Source: Nitrospirota bacterium (lineage in GTDB: Bacteria > Nitrospirota > Thermodesulfovibrionia > Thermodesulfovibrionales > JdFR-88). From it: a stretch of DNA of 64,000 nucleotides. The first letter of the stretch is position 1. Every line of letters begins with the position of its first letter. The notes under the pieces are model-generated. The model saw only the letters and a list, made by a program, of their open reading frames with translations, did not search any database and was not told the DNA's origin. Location of the stretch: positions 1 to 64,000 of the forward strand of contig JAKAHV010000012.1 of NCBI GenBank assembly GCA_021825295.1, given 5' to 3'. This document shows positions 1 to 8,744 of this stretch, in pieces. The position numbers were made by a program, and so were the translations under genes.

Positions 1-48
1 GTCTTGCGGCCGGGGCGCTCAGCCCCCCCCAAAAAAAGACTGAACGAA

Positions 49-208
49 GGCCGGACCGTTATTGGAGCGCGGCTGGCAGTGAGCGAGGAGCGAAAGGTTG
101 GCAGGATGCGGCGCGTCGTGATCCGTCCGCTTGCTTCCTCTCTCAAGAACCGGGCGGATATCGGCCCACGCTGATAATTTTAACGGTTATTTCCGGGACA
201 GGACACTG
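49..208 (-). repeat. Dispersed repeat family B, copy 1 (inverted relative to copies 2 and 3)
   Basis: The reverse complement reads GTCCCGGAAATAACCGTTAAAATTATCAG...CCGATATCCGCCCGGTTCTTGAGAGAGGAAGCAAGCGGACGGATCACG...CGCATCCTGCCAACCTTTCGC. It aligns with 24266-24470 and 43868-44078. Confidence 0.8.
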
Positions 209-268
209 GCCTGTCCGCTGCAGGAACGTGATTGCGCAGGAATTCCTAAAGAGTTTTTATAATAGCGC

Positions 269-1390
269 ATGGACACCGTCGAGAAACTCCGGGTGCTATC
301 CCGCGATTCCAGGTATGACCTTGCATGCGCCTGCGGGGGAGGCCGGGATGAGCACCGCAGGAGGGGGGGCGACGGCAGATGGCTCTATCCCGTGGCCCTG
401 CCAGGCGGCGGCTACACCGTCCTGCTGAAAACCCTGCTTTCAAACGCCTGCTCCAACGACTGCAAGTACTGCCCCCTTCGGGCCGAGGCCGATTTCAAGC
501 GCTGCTCGCTCGGCCCCGATGAGGTGGCGCGGTCGTTCATGGAATATCTCAGGCGGAGGATGGCCTTCGGGGTGTTTTTAAGCTCCGCCGTCATGGGCAG
601 CGCGGATTCGACGATGGCGAGGATAAACGGGGCCGCCCGCATCCTGCGAGGGAAATACGGGTTCAGGGGGTATATCCATCTGAAGGTCATACCGGGCGCC
701 TCCGATGCCGCCATAGAGGAGGCGCTGTCGCTGGCAACCGCGGTTTCCCTGAACATAGAGACCCCCGGCGAGCGCCATTTCGCCACCCTGTCAGGAAAGA
801 AGGATTTCACCAGGGACATCATTCGCCCTCTGCAACTGATGAGCAGGCTTACGGGCAGGGGGATGAGGTTTTCCCGCGTCAAATGCACCACGCAGTTCAT
901 AGTCGGGGCGGCCGGTGAGACCGACCGGGAGATAATGGACTACGTCTACGGGGTCTATAAGGGCCTGAAATTCAAGCGCGTCTATTTTTCGGCCTACCAG
1001 AAGGGGTCAGGCGCCCCCGATATTGCAGGGGAAAAGCGCGCGGAGACCTTTCCAAACGAAGTTTTCATCCGCGAGCACCGGCTCTACCAGGCGGACTTCC
1101 TTGCCAGGAAATACGGTTTTGCCAAAGACGATATCGTCTTCGGGGCCGATGGGAACCTTTGCCTGGACAAGGACCCAAAAGAGGTCTGGGCGGATGTTCA
1201 TCCCGAATATTTTCCAGTCAGGATAAACAGCGCCGGGAGGGAGGAACTCCTGAGGGTGCCTGGCCTCGGGCCTGAGACCGTAAAGCTGATACTGGCGGCC
1301 AGGCGTGAGGGGAAAATACGGCGCCTGGAGGACCTGGGGGTCAGGGGCAGGAGGCTCCAGAAGGCCGCAGGTTATCTGATTTACGAATAA
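269..1390 (+). CDS. Radical SAM protein, putative DNA modification/repair type with C-terminal helix-hairpin-helix
   Basis: Radical SAM motif LLSNACSNDCKYCPLRA (CxxxCxxC). C-terminal HhH-like VPGLGPETVKLILAARREGKIRRLEDL. Confidence 0.8.
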   Translation: MDTVEKLRVLSRDSRYDLACACGGGRDEHRRRGGDGRWLYPVALPGGGYTVLLKTLLSNACSNDCKYCPLRAEADFKRCSLGPDEVARSFMEYLRRRMAFGVFLSSAVMGSADSTMARINGAARILRGKYGFRGYIHLKVIPGASDAAIEEALSLATAVSLNIETPGERHFATLSGKKDFTRDIIRPLQLMSRLTGRGMRFSRVKCTTQFIVGAAGETDREIMDYVYGVYKGLKFKRVYFSAYQKGSGAPDIAGEKRAETFPNEVFIREHRLYQADFLARKYGFAKDDIVFGADGNLCLDKDPKEVWADVHPEYFPVRINSAGREELLRVPGLGPETVKLILAARREGKIRRLEDLGVRGRRLQKAAGYLIYE

Positions 1391-1426
1391 AAAGTCATCA
1401 ATTGGCTGCAGATCCGGGAAAGGGCG

Positions 1427-4400
1427 TCAGTTTTTCTGGATGTCTTCTTTCAATCGCTCGGTCTCGGGGGAAGGGGAAACGCCGAAGGCGGACGAAAGCT
1501 CCTGCCTGCAGCGCTCATAGGCGGACAGGGCATCGGGCCTCCTGCCCATCCTGCTGTAGCAGGTCATAAGGCCGCGGTACAGATCTTCGGCGAGGGCGTC
1601 GGCCTCGAGTCCCCTGTGGATGAGTTCCACCGCTTTTTCCGGGTTTGCCGTTTTCTCATAATGGCCGGCGAGGGTCCTTATGCACGAGAGGAATCTGCTT
1701 TTTATTCGCTCGCGGGCGGAGACAGACCATGGTTTATCGTCGGCCGGCAGGAAATGCCCTGCATAAAGCGGCAGGGCGCTCTCGATGGATTTGATCTGCG
1801 GGGATTGAGGAAGTCTCAGCGCGTTTTCCACTATGCATTCAAAGGCCCATATGTCCACCCAGCAGCATCTCCGGTCCAGTGTCACCCTGCCGTCCTGAAG
1901 CTGGATGGCCTTCTCATTGCCTGTCAGCCTGCGCAGACGGTGCAGGGTGGTGCTGAACGATGCATGCGCGGTATTGCCTTCGGCCTCCGGCCACAGGGCA
2001 TCGGACAACCGCTCCTCCGATACCGCCTTTCCGCCATACGAAATCAGGGCCTTCAGCATCTCCAGGGGTTTTTGCTGCACTTTCCCCTTGAAAAGAAGGG
2101 GTTTGCCGTCTTTTATCAGCTCGAACCTTCCAAGCGTGTATATCTTCAGCGGCCATGGCCAGTCTTCGATATGCATTGACGTGTCTTCGGGCGCAAGACT
2201 CCTCATCCGGATGAGTTCCTTTACGTAACCGGGTTCTATCCCGTTTTGGAGTGCCTTGGCGGAGAGCCTGGACATGACCGCGTTGTCGCACCACCAAAGC
2301 GGGCAGTAATAGCCGTGTCTCCTTCCCATGGAAAGGGCTTCCCGGAGCAGTTCCATGCCCTCCTTCTCCTGCCCGCCGTCAAGGGCGAATTGCGCCATCG
2401 CGAGCCTGCAGCCAAATTCAAGGACTGTGCTGCCCGCCTGCACCGCGAGGCGGAGCGTCCATTCCAGGTATTGCCGCGCCCTGGCATTTTTGAGCGCGTG
2501 CAGCACCTGCGCCATTGCATACCGCATGAGTATTCCGGGAAATACATAACCCGTATCCCCGGACAGTTTCAGGCCGGAGCCGATGGCGCTGAATGCGGCC
2601 GGGAAATCCCCCATGAGAAATTGATATGAGCAGTTCATGAAGTGATACTGGACATGCAGTTCCTTGCGGACCGGGATGAGCATTGCGCCCATTTTTTCCA
2701 GGTATTGCCGGGCCTTTGCCATGTCCCCCTTCATCAGGGAGCCGTAGATTCCAAGGGCGTAAAGCATATGGTCCCAGAAGTGCAGGCCTGTTTTTGCTCC
2801 GAATTCAAGGGCCCCGGAGATTCTCCTGTCCGCTTCTTCAAGGCTTGACAAGTCCCATAGATGCCTGCCGGCGTGCGTGACATCCGACAAAAGCTGAAAC
2901 ATCTGGGACGCGGCAGATGAAGACCTCAGTCCCCTGGCTTGTTCGATCAGCGCGTTGCACCGGGTAAAATCTCCGGCCCAGTGGTAGTGGATATTCGCGA
3001 CTGACAATGCCTGCAGGCCGATGTCCATATCGCCGCTTTGCCCGGCCAGGGCCCAGGCCTTTTCAAAAAAACCGGTTATTTGCGGATGGCCCGGCCTGCG
3101 AAATGAAAGCGCCTGGCCGATGGCCGACATGGCGCGCGACTGGACGGATGGGGGCGTTGAGGGCAGCGCCTCCTCGATCCTTTCAAAATATACCGATATC
3201 AACCCGTCGAGGGGATGGAAGTCGTCCCATTCAAATATCACGGCTTCGACTATGTAGGACCACGACAAGACCATCCCCAGCCGGCCGCCTGTTTCCGTGA
3301 ACCGCGCAAAGGCCCCTTCGAGTTCCGTGCGGGCCGCGGAGAAATTGTATCCCATGAGGCTCATCCCCAGCCAATAGAGGAGCCAGGGGTCGGACTCCAG
3401 CACATTTGGGGGCATGCCGCGCAGCCATCCTTCAAGCGTAATGTTTCTGCCCTGCTTAAGAAGTGATGGGGCGTGGCCCAGGACCAGCGGGACAAGCCTC
3501 TCCCAGTTCTTCGTTTCCCGGTAGGCGGAGGCGGCGTCCTCGATCTGGCCGGCTTCTTCCAGCACCGAAGCCGAGCGGTTCTGCAGGAGACGGATCTCCC
3601 CGGAGCCGGCCGATTCCCTCAACCGGGCAAGCAAAAACTCCCGGAAGAGCGAATGGTACCTGTATGCCGGCTCCCCCGTCTGGCGTTTTTCCGTGAAAAA
3701 ATGGTTACGGCTCAGCTCCGACAACAGGCGGCCCGCGCGCCTGCTGCCGGTCAATTTCCCGGCCATGGAGGCGGTCATTTCCGGAAGCAATGCGGTCCTG
3801 ATGAGGAAACTCTGCGTTTCCTTATCCATTTTCCCGAGGGTTTCGCCTGCGAAATAATCGAATACGGCCTTTTGAGAAAGTTCCGGCAGCCTGTTTATCA
3901 GCTCAGGCGCGATTTCCCCATACCTTGCGCGCTCCAGAAGGAGCATCAATCCGGCAATCCAGCCCTGGGTCTTGTGATATACCCCGGAGATGATATCGTC
4001 CGCAATCCCTCTCGGACCATGCAGCCTGATGATTTCCTTGTACTCCTGCTGCGTAAATCTGATTTCATCCCATCCAAGCGTAATAACCTTGCCGGCCGCC
4101 CTCAGGCGCGCGAACCCGGCCGGAGGCTCGCTCCGGCTGATTATAATCGCGCGTATGCCTTTGCGCGCCGCGCCTTCTCCGGGCCATTCCGGGAGGGCCG
4201 AAAGGCCCTCCAGCATCACTTCATGGAACGCCGATTCAGGCGGCACGTCCTGATAGTTGTCAAATACAAGGACGAAAGGCGGCTTTAATCTGATGAAGAG
4301 TCCCTCAAAATACCTCTTTGAAAAGACGGGCACGCCAAACGCATATTCAGGGGTCAGAAGAGGCATGGGCCTTTTGTGCCCCGAGGCCGCTTTTTTGGCC

Positions 4401-4654
4401 GCGAGCCCCATGTAATAGAAGAAGGTGGAGACATCCGTGTCTCCCCCGTCGATCCGATACCAGAGGCAGGGGAGCCCGGAGGTCTCGATATAGCTTGAAA
4501 CCAGAGTCGTTTTACCCGATCCGGGGGGGCCGGTTATCCAGACAAGATTGTTATCGCTGCGGGCAAGCCTGCGGAACAATCCCCGGCGGTAGAAGGTACC
4601 TTTTGTGCCCGGCCGCGTTATCTTGGTTATCGGGGCATTGTTTTTCATTTGCAA
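1427..4654 (-). CDS. Large STAND/MalT-like ATPase transcriptional regulator with C-terminal SARP/BTAD domain
   Basis: Walker A WITGPPGSGKTTLVSSYI. MalT-like central repeats. C-terminal winged helix plus BTAD (KIYTLGRFELIKDGKPLLFKGKVQQKPLEMLKALIS...LSDALWPEAEG; DALAEDLYRGLMTCYSRMGRRPDALSAYERCRQEL). Confidence 0.85.
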   Translation of the reverse strand: MQMKNNAPITKITRPGTKGTFYRRGLFRRLARSDNNLVWITGPPGSGKTTLVSSYIETSGLPCLWYRIDGGDTDVSTFFYYMGLAAKKAASGHKRPMPLLTPEYAFGVPVFSKRYFEGLFIRLKPPFVLVFDNYQDVPPESAFHEVMLEGLSALPEWPGEGAARKGIRAIIISRSEPPAGFARLRAAGKVITLGWDEIRFTQQEYKEIIRLHGPRGIADDIISGVYHKTQGWIAGLMLLLERARYGEIAPELINRLPELSQKAVFDYFAGETLGKMDKETQSFLIRTALLPEMTASMAGKLTGSRRAGRLLSELSRNHFFTEKRQTGEPAYRYHSLFREFLLARLRESAGSGEIRLLQNRSASVLEEAGQIEDAASAYRETKNWERLVPLVLGHAPSLLKQGRNITLEGWLRGMPPNVLESDPWLLYWLGMSLMGYNFSAARTELEGAFARFTETGGRLGMVLSWSYIVEAVIFEWDDFHPLDGLISVYFERIEEALPSTPPSVQSRAMSAIGQALSFRRPGHPQITGFFEKAWALAGQSGDMDIGLQALSVANIHYHWAGDFTRCNALIEQARGLRSSSAASQMFQLLSDVTHAGRHLWDLSSLEEADRRISGALEFGAKTGLHFWDHMLYALGIYGSLMKGDMAKARQYLEKMGAMLIPVRKELHVQYHFMNCSYQFLMGDFPAAFSAIGSGLKLSGDTGYVFPGILMRYAMAQVLHALKNARARQYLEWTLRLAVQAGSTVLEFGCRLAMAQFALDGGQEKEGMELLREALSMGRRHGYYCPLWWCDNAVMSRLSAKALQNGIEPGYVKELIRMRSLAPEDTSMHIEDWPWPLKIYTLGRFELIKDGKPLLFKGKVQQKPLEMLKALISYGGKAVSEERLSDALWPEAEGNTAHASFSTTLHRLRRLTGNEKAIQLQDGRVTLDRRCCWVDIWAFECIVENALRLPQSPQIKSIESALPLYAGHFLPADDKPWSVSARERIKSRFLSCIRTLAGHYEKTANPEKAVELIHRGLEADALAEDLYRGLMTCYSRMGRRPDALSAYERCRQELSSAFGVSPSPETERLKEDIQKN

Positions 4655-5004
4655 TTAAAACAAAGAGCAATTAAAACAAAGATTTAAAAAAAGGTATTTT
4701 ACAGTTTCAACAGTGAAGTTGCAAACGATTTTCCCTCCGCCGGTTAAGCGCCATATGACACTTGCATTGCAACCCGCGTGAGTTATTTCACGCAAGGATT
4801 CCCTTTTAAAAACCTTTAAGTTTAAAAATCAAAATACAATTCATAAATAACTTACTAAATATAAATATTTTGTTATAGCATCTACAATCTGGAGTAGAAA
4901 TTGCGATTCTTCAAGGATTTGGAGAGTGCGATTTTCGTAAATGCTCTTTGAGGAAGGAGGAGCGAAATGCCAAGCCGAAAGTAACCGGCGCCGTCTGTGT
5001 ACAC

Positions 5005-5036
5005 CCCTGTTAATTAAGGCAGGGACAAGTTTTTTA
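5005..5036 (+). terminator. Candidate intrinsic terminator or leader hairpin upstream of the NHL gene
   Basis: CCCTG (5005-5009) / CAGGG (5020-5024) stem, followed by a T run at 5030-5035. Confidence 0.35.
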
Positions 5037-5140
5037 AAAGGGAGCAGGAGGGGGAATTGGCCGGCGCAATGGATTCCGGACATATCCGGGACGGCAAAAA
5101 AACGCTGGCAATAAAATCTTCATCAGAGGGAGTTAATGCC

Positions 5141-5749
5141 ATGAAAAGATGGCTGGCGATTTTAATCGTCTTTGGTCTTGCGGGATGTCTTCTTTCCAGG
5201 GCGGCGGAGGCCGCAAATTCCTACTCCTTCGACCTCACATGGGGCACTTCAGGCTCGGGCAACGGGCAGTTTTCTTATCCCTATGGGGTAGCGGTGGACG
5301 CCTCGGGAAACGTCTATGTCGCCGATAGAGGCAACAACCGCATCGAGAAATTCGATACAAACGGCAACTATCTTGCGCAGTGGGGCACTTCAGGCTCGGG
5401 CAGCGGGCAGTTTAATCAACCATTCGGAGTGGCGGTTGATTCTTCCGGCAACGTCTACGTCGCCGATACTGATAACAACCGCATCGAGAAATTCGTCCCG
5501 TACGGTACAATCAACGCAACCGTCCTTTACAACGGCCAGCCGCTCCAAAACGCATATTTATATCTGCAAGGCTCCATCCCTTACGCTCCGAGGGATTTTT
5601 ACCGGCAGCCCGCGGCCTTCATCGCCGTCAACAATCCCTCCGATGCAAACGGGATACTTTCGGCCGAAGTGCCCGCCGGCACCTGGTATGTCCGGATCAC
5701 GAAGAGAGCGGGCAATTCATCCGTCTATGGCCCGCCCCGTTTTATTTGA
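5141..5749 (+). CDS. Secreted NHL-repeat protein, possibly C-terminally truncated
   Basis: Signal peptide MKRWLAILIVFGLAGCLLSRAAEA. Two tandem NHL units (GQFSYPYGVAVDASGNVYVADRGNNRIEKF and GQFNQPFGVAVDSSGNVYVADTDNNRIEKF). The ORF track starts at 5057; the in-frame ATG at 5141 gives the signal peptide. Confidence 0.75.
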   Translation: MKRWLAILIVFGLAGCLLSRAAEAANSYSFDLTWGTSGSGNGQFSYPYGVAVDASGNVYVADRGNNRIEKFDTNGNYLAQWGTSGSGSGQFNQPFGVAVDSSGNVYVADTDNNRIEKFVPYGTINATVLYNGQPLQNAYLYLQGSIPYAPRDFYRQPAAFIAVNNPSDANGILSAEVPAGTWYVRITKRAGNSSVYGPPRFI

Positions 5750-6545
5750 TGATTATTCCGGCGTACCCGACGACCTGGGAATAATCCCCGCTGGCCTGCC
5801 CGCTGGTGGCGTACTGTGTCAGCCTGGCCTCGCTTGCGCCAAGCAGTTTTGCCGCATAGAGCATCACGGCCACGGCGGCGGCCCCGCACATCGATATCCG
5901 TTTTTCGGAGACCGTCTGCAGCAGTCCTTCGGGGTCCAGTTTCAGGATGTGCTCTATCGCGAGCGCGTCCATCTTCCTTGCCATCTCTTCCGGGACGTAG
6001 TGGCTCATGTCGGAGCTTGCTATGATGAGGACGTCTTCCCTGTCCGCCTCCAGCGCCCTCGCCAGGCCCTCGCCCGCTTTTCTGAGGTAATCGAGGAGGG
6101 CCTGCATCATCACGACGGGCACTATGGCCGCGTCCGGTCTGAGGCGGACGACAAACGGCAGTTGCACCTCCAGGGAGTGTTCGAAGATGTGGGCGGCCTC
6201 ATCGCCCGTGAAGAAAGGCACCTCGTCCAGCACCCTGCGGGCAAGCGGCGCATCGACGGGGAGCCTTCCGTTGGGGACTTCCCACTGCCCCTCCGTCATG
6301 ATTGAAAACTGCGGGCCGACCCCGGTGTGGTTCGGGCCCAGGAGGACGATTTTTTTGGGTATTTTTATGCTTGAATACACGGAACCCGCCACGCGGCCGG
6401 AGTACATGTAGCCCGCGTGCGGGCACACCGCGGCAATGGCCTTTTCCCCCGGGCCCTCCCCGGCAAGCAGATGGTCCACCTCCGCATTAAGCAGGGTGGC
6501 CGAATCCGGATAGAACCGTCCTGCCGCCGCCGCCTCCCTCGTCAT
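5742..6545 (-). CDS. MEMO1 family protein (AmmeMemoRadiSam system protein B)
   Basis: AAAGRFYPDSATLL...VCPHAGYMYSGRVAGSVYSSI...VLLGPNHTGVG...DMSHYVPEE...CGAAAVAVML are characteristic of the MEMO family. Confidence 0.9.
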   Translation of the reverse strand: MTREAAAAGRFYPDSATLLNAEVDHLLAGEGPGEKAIAAVCPHAGYMYSGRVAGSVYSSIKIPKKIVLLGPNHTGVGPQFSIMTEGQWEVPNGRLPVDAPLARRVLDEVPFFTGDEAAHIFEHSLEVQLPFVVRLRPDAAIVPVVMMQALLDYLRKAGEGLARALEADREDVLIIASSDMSHYVPEEMARKMDALAIEHILKLDPEGLLQTVSEKRISMCGAAAVAVMLYAAKLLGASEARLTQYATSGQASGDYSQVVGYAGIIIK

Positions 6546-6547
6546 GG

Positions 6548-7927
6548 TTAAAAGTCCTCCCCGCCCGGGTAGTCCTCCGGGCTGTAGTCCATGAACCTGG
6601 TGCATTTCGAGAGGAACGCCAGGTGCAGGCCGTGGGCCGTCGGCCCGTTTCTCTGCTTTGCGATGTCCAGGTTTATTACCTCCACTTCCCTGCCCGGTTC
6701 GGCCTGGTTTTTGTTCTTTTCGTCCTTGTAGAGGAAGAGTATCACGTCCGCGTCCTGCTCTATCGCGCCGGATTCCCGGAGGTCGGCCATGTTGGGATTG
6801 CGCCGCTCCCTCTCCACGGCGCGGTTAAGCTGGCTCAGGGCGATGACGGGCACGTTTATCTCCTTTGCGAGCGCCTTCAGCGAGCGCGAGATCTCGGATA
6901 TCTCCTGGACGCGCTGTTCATATCTGCCGTTGCCCCTCATGAGCTGCAGGTAGTCCACCAGGATGAGGCCGAGCCCGTGCTCCCGCTTCAGCCTCCTCGC
7001 CTTTGCCCGCATTTCCAGGGCTGAGATGCCGGAAGTCTCGTCTATGAACACGGGGGCGTCCATCAGCTTGCCGGCCGCTGCGGCCAGCTTGTGGAAGTTG
7101 TTCTTGACGTATCCCCTGCGGACGGAGCTTGCGTCCACCATCGCCTCGGAGCAGAGCATCCTCATGATTATCTGGTTCAGGGACATCTCCAGGGAAAAGA
7201 TCGCCACCGGCTCCCTGTGCTGGACCCCCACGTGCTGGGCTATATTCAGGCCGAAGGCGGTCTTTCCGGCGGAGGGCCGCCCCCCGACAATGACCAGGTC
7301 TCCGGGATGGAAGCCGGCCGTGTACTCGTCCAAATCCTTGAATCCGGAAGGGACGCCCGTTATCGCCTCTTTTCTTTCGTAGAGGCCCTCGATCATCTTG
7401 AAGGTCTCCTTTATGGCCTCCTTGAGGGGGGCGAAGTTGCCCCGTATGCGCCTGTCGGAGACCTCGAAGATCTTCTTTTCGGCCATGTCCATCATGTCGT
7501 CGGATTCGAGCTCCCCCTGGTATATTTTTTCGGCCACCTCGGTGGCCGCCTTCAGGAGCGCCCTCTGCAGGGATTTATCCTTTACTATCTTCGCGTAATA
7601 GACGACGTTTGCCGCGGTGGGCGTCTGGTTTGCCAGGGCGGAGAGGTACTCGGCGCCTCCCGTTTCCTCGAAGGCGCCGCCTTTTTTCAGCTCCTCGGAG
7701 ACGGTCACTATGTCTATGGATTCGTTTTTCTCGAAGAGGCCGAGCATCGACCTGTAAATCCTGCGGTGCGCGGCCCTGTAGAAATCGTCTTCGCCGACGA
7801 TCTCGACGGTCTTCATGATGGAGTCCCCCTCGATGAGCAGGGCGCCCAGCACGGCCTGTTCGGCCTCGACGTTCTGAGGCGGGAGTTTCTCCATGTCCGA
7901 GGGTTTGATGGTTTCAGAAGGTCTCAT
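6548..7927 (-). CDS. dnaB: Replicative DNA helicase DnaB
   Basis: PPQNVEAEQAVLGALL, GGRPSAGKTAFGLNIA, LILVDYLQLM, ALSQLNRAVERR-like motifs. Confidence 0.97.
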   Translation of the reverse strand: MRPSETIKPSDMEKLPPQNVEAEQAVLGALLIEGDSIMKTVEIVGEDDFYRAAHRRIYRSMLGLFEKNESIDIVTVSEELKKGGAFEETGGAEYLSALANQTPTAANVVYYAKIVKDKSLQRALLKAATEVAEKIYQGELESDDMMDMAEKKIFEVSDRRIRGNFAPLKEAIKETFKMIEGLYERKEAITGVPSGFKDLDEYTAGFHPGDLVIVGGRPSAGKTAFGLNIAQHVGVQHREPVAIFSLEMSLNQIIMRMLCSEAMVDASSVRRGYVKNNFHKLAAAAGKLMDAPVFIDETSGISALEMRAKARRLKREHGLGLILVDYLQLMRGNGRYEQRVQEISEISRSLKALAKEINVPVIALSQLNRAVERERRNPNMADLRESGAIEQDADVILFLYKDEKNKNQAEPGREVEVINLDIAKQRNGPTAHGLHLAFLSKCTRFMDYSPEDYPGGEDF

Positions 7928-7978
7928 AATGGCAAAGGCCGGTTCTCCCTCCCCCTATCTTAAGAAGGATGGCGTCTG

Positions 7979-8425
7979 TTATTCTTCGGCTTCCACGACA
8001 ACCTTGACCGCCGCCGTGACGTCATGATAAAGCTTTATATTTACGGTATATTCGCCCAGCCTCTTTATGGGCTCGTCAAGGACGATTTTTTTGCGGTCCA
8101 CCGCAACACCCTGCGCCTTTATGGCCTCCTCGATGTCCATGGCCGTGACGGAGCCGAAGAGCTTGCCCTCTTCACCCGCTTTGGCCTTGAAGGTGAGCGC
8201 CATTTCGTTCAGGCGCCCGGCGGCCAGCAGGGCGTCTTCCTTCTGCTTTATCGCGCGAAGGGCCAGTTGTTTTTTGAGCGCCTCGACCTGCCTGACGTTC
8301 TTTTCGCTCGCCTCGATGGCCAGACCCTGCGGGAAGAGGTAGTTTCTGGCATAGCCGGTCTTGACGTTGACCATGTCCCCCATCCTTCCCAGGTTTTTGA
8401 CATCCTCCTTGAGGATTACCTTCAT
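7979..8425 (-). CDS. rplI: 50S ribosomal protein L9
   Basis: MKVILKEDVKNLGRMGDMVNVKTGYARNYLFPQGLAIEAS; directly upstream of dnaB. Confidence 0.97.
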   Translation of the reverse strand: MKVILKEDVKNLGRMGDMVNVKTGYARNYLFPQGLAIEASEKNVRQVEALKKQLALRAIKQKEDALLAAGRLNEMALTFKAKAGEEGKLFGSVTAMDIEEAIKAQGVAVDRKKIVLDEPIKRLGEYTVNIKLYHDVTAAVKVVVEAEE

Positions 8426-8744
8426 AAGATTAAAATCTCCTTTCAGATGATAAGCGGCGCACGTGAAAAATAAACCGGATTAAACAAAACCCCGAAAATG
8501 ATAACAGTTCCACGTGGGTTTTAGTATATTTTGTCCGCCAGGATTATTTCAACTGCGCCCCACCCAACCGCAAATCTGACGCAGATCCTCGCCCATATTC
8601 CCCGCCATGCTCCATGGGTCTTCCCCCTGACAGGGTTCCGCTAAAGTTTTCCGCCTTCGGACCCGATTAAATATATATAAAATTATAATTATTTTTTAAG
8701 GATTTCAAAAAAAACAAAAAGGCTGGCAAAAGGGGAGTGATGAG

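Noticed and set aside
4860-5040. c-di-GMP (GEMM), cobalamin or glycine riboswitch upstream of the NHL gene
   Set aside because: I could not match the conserved core sequences of these classes; kept only as an unassigned structured leader.
4841-5083. 80-aa minus-strand ORF in the NHL leader
   Set aside because: No RBS or domain; lies in AT-rich structured intergenic DNA.
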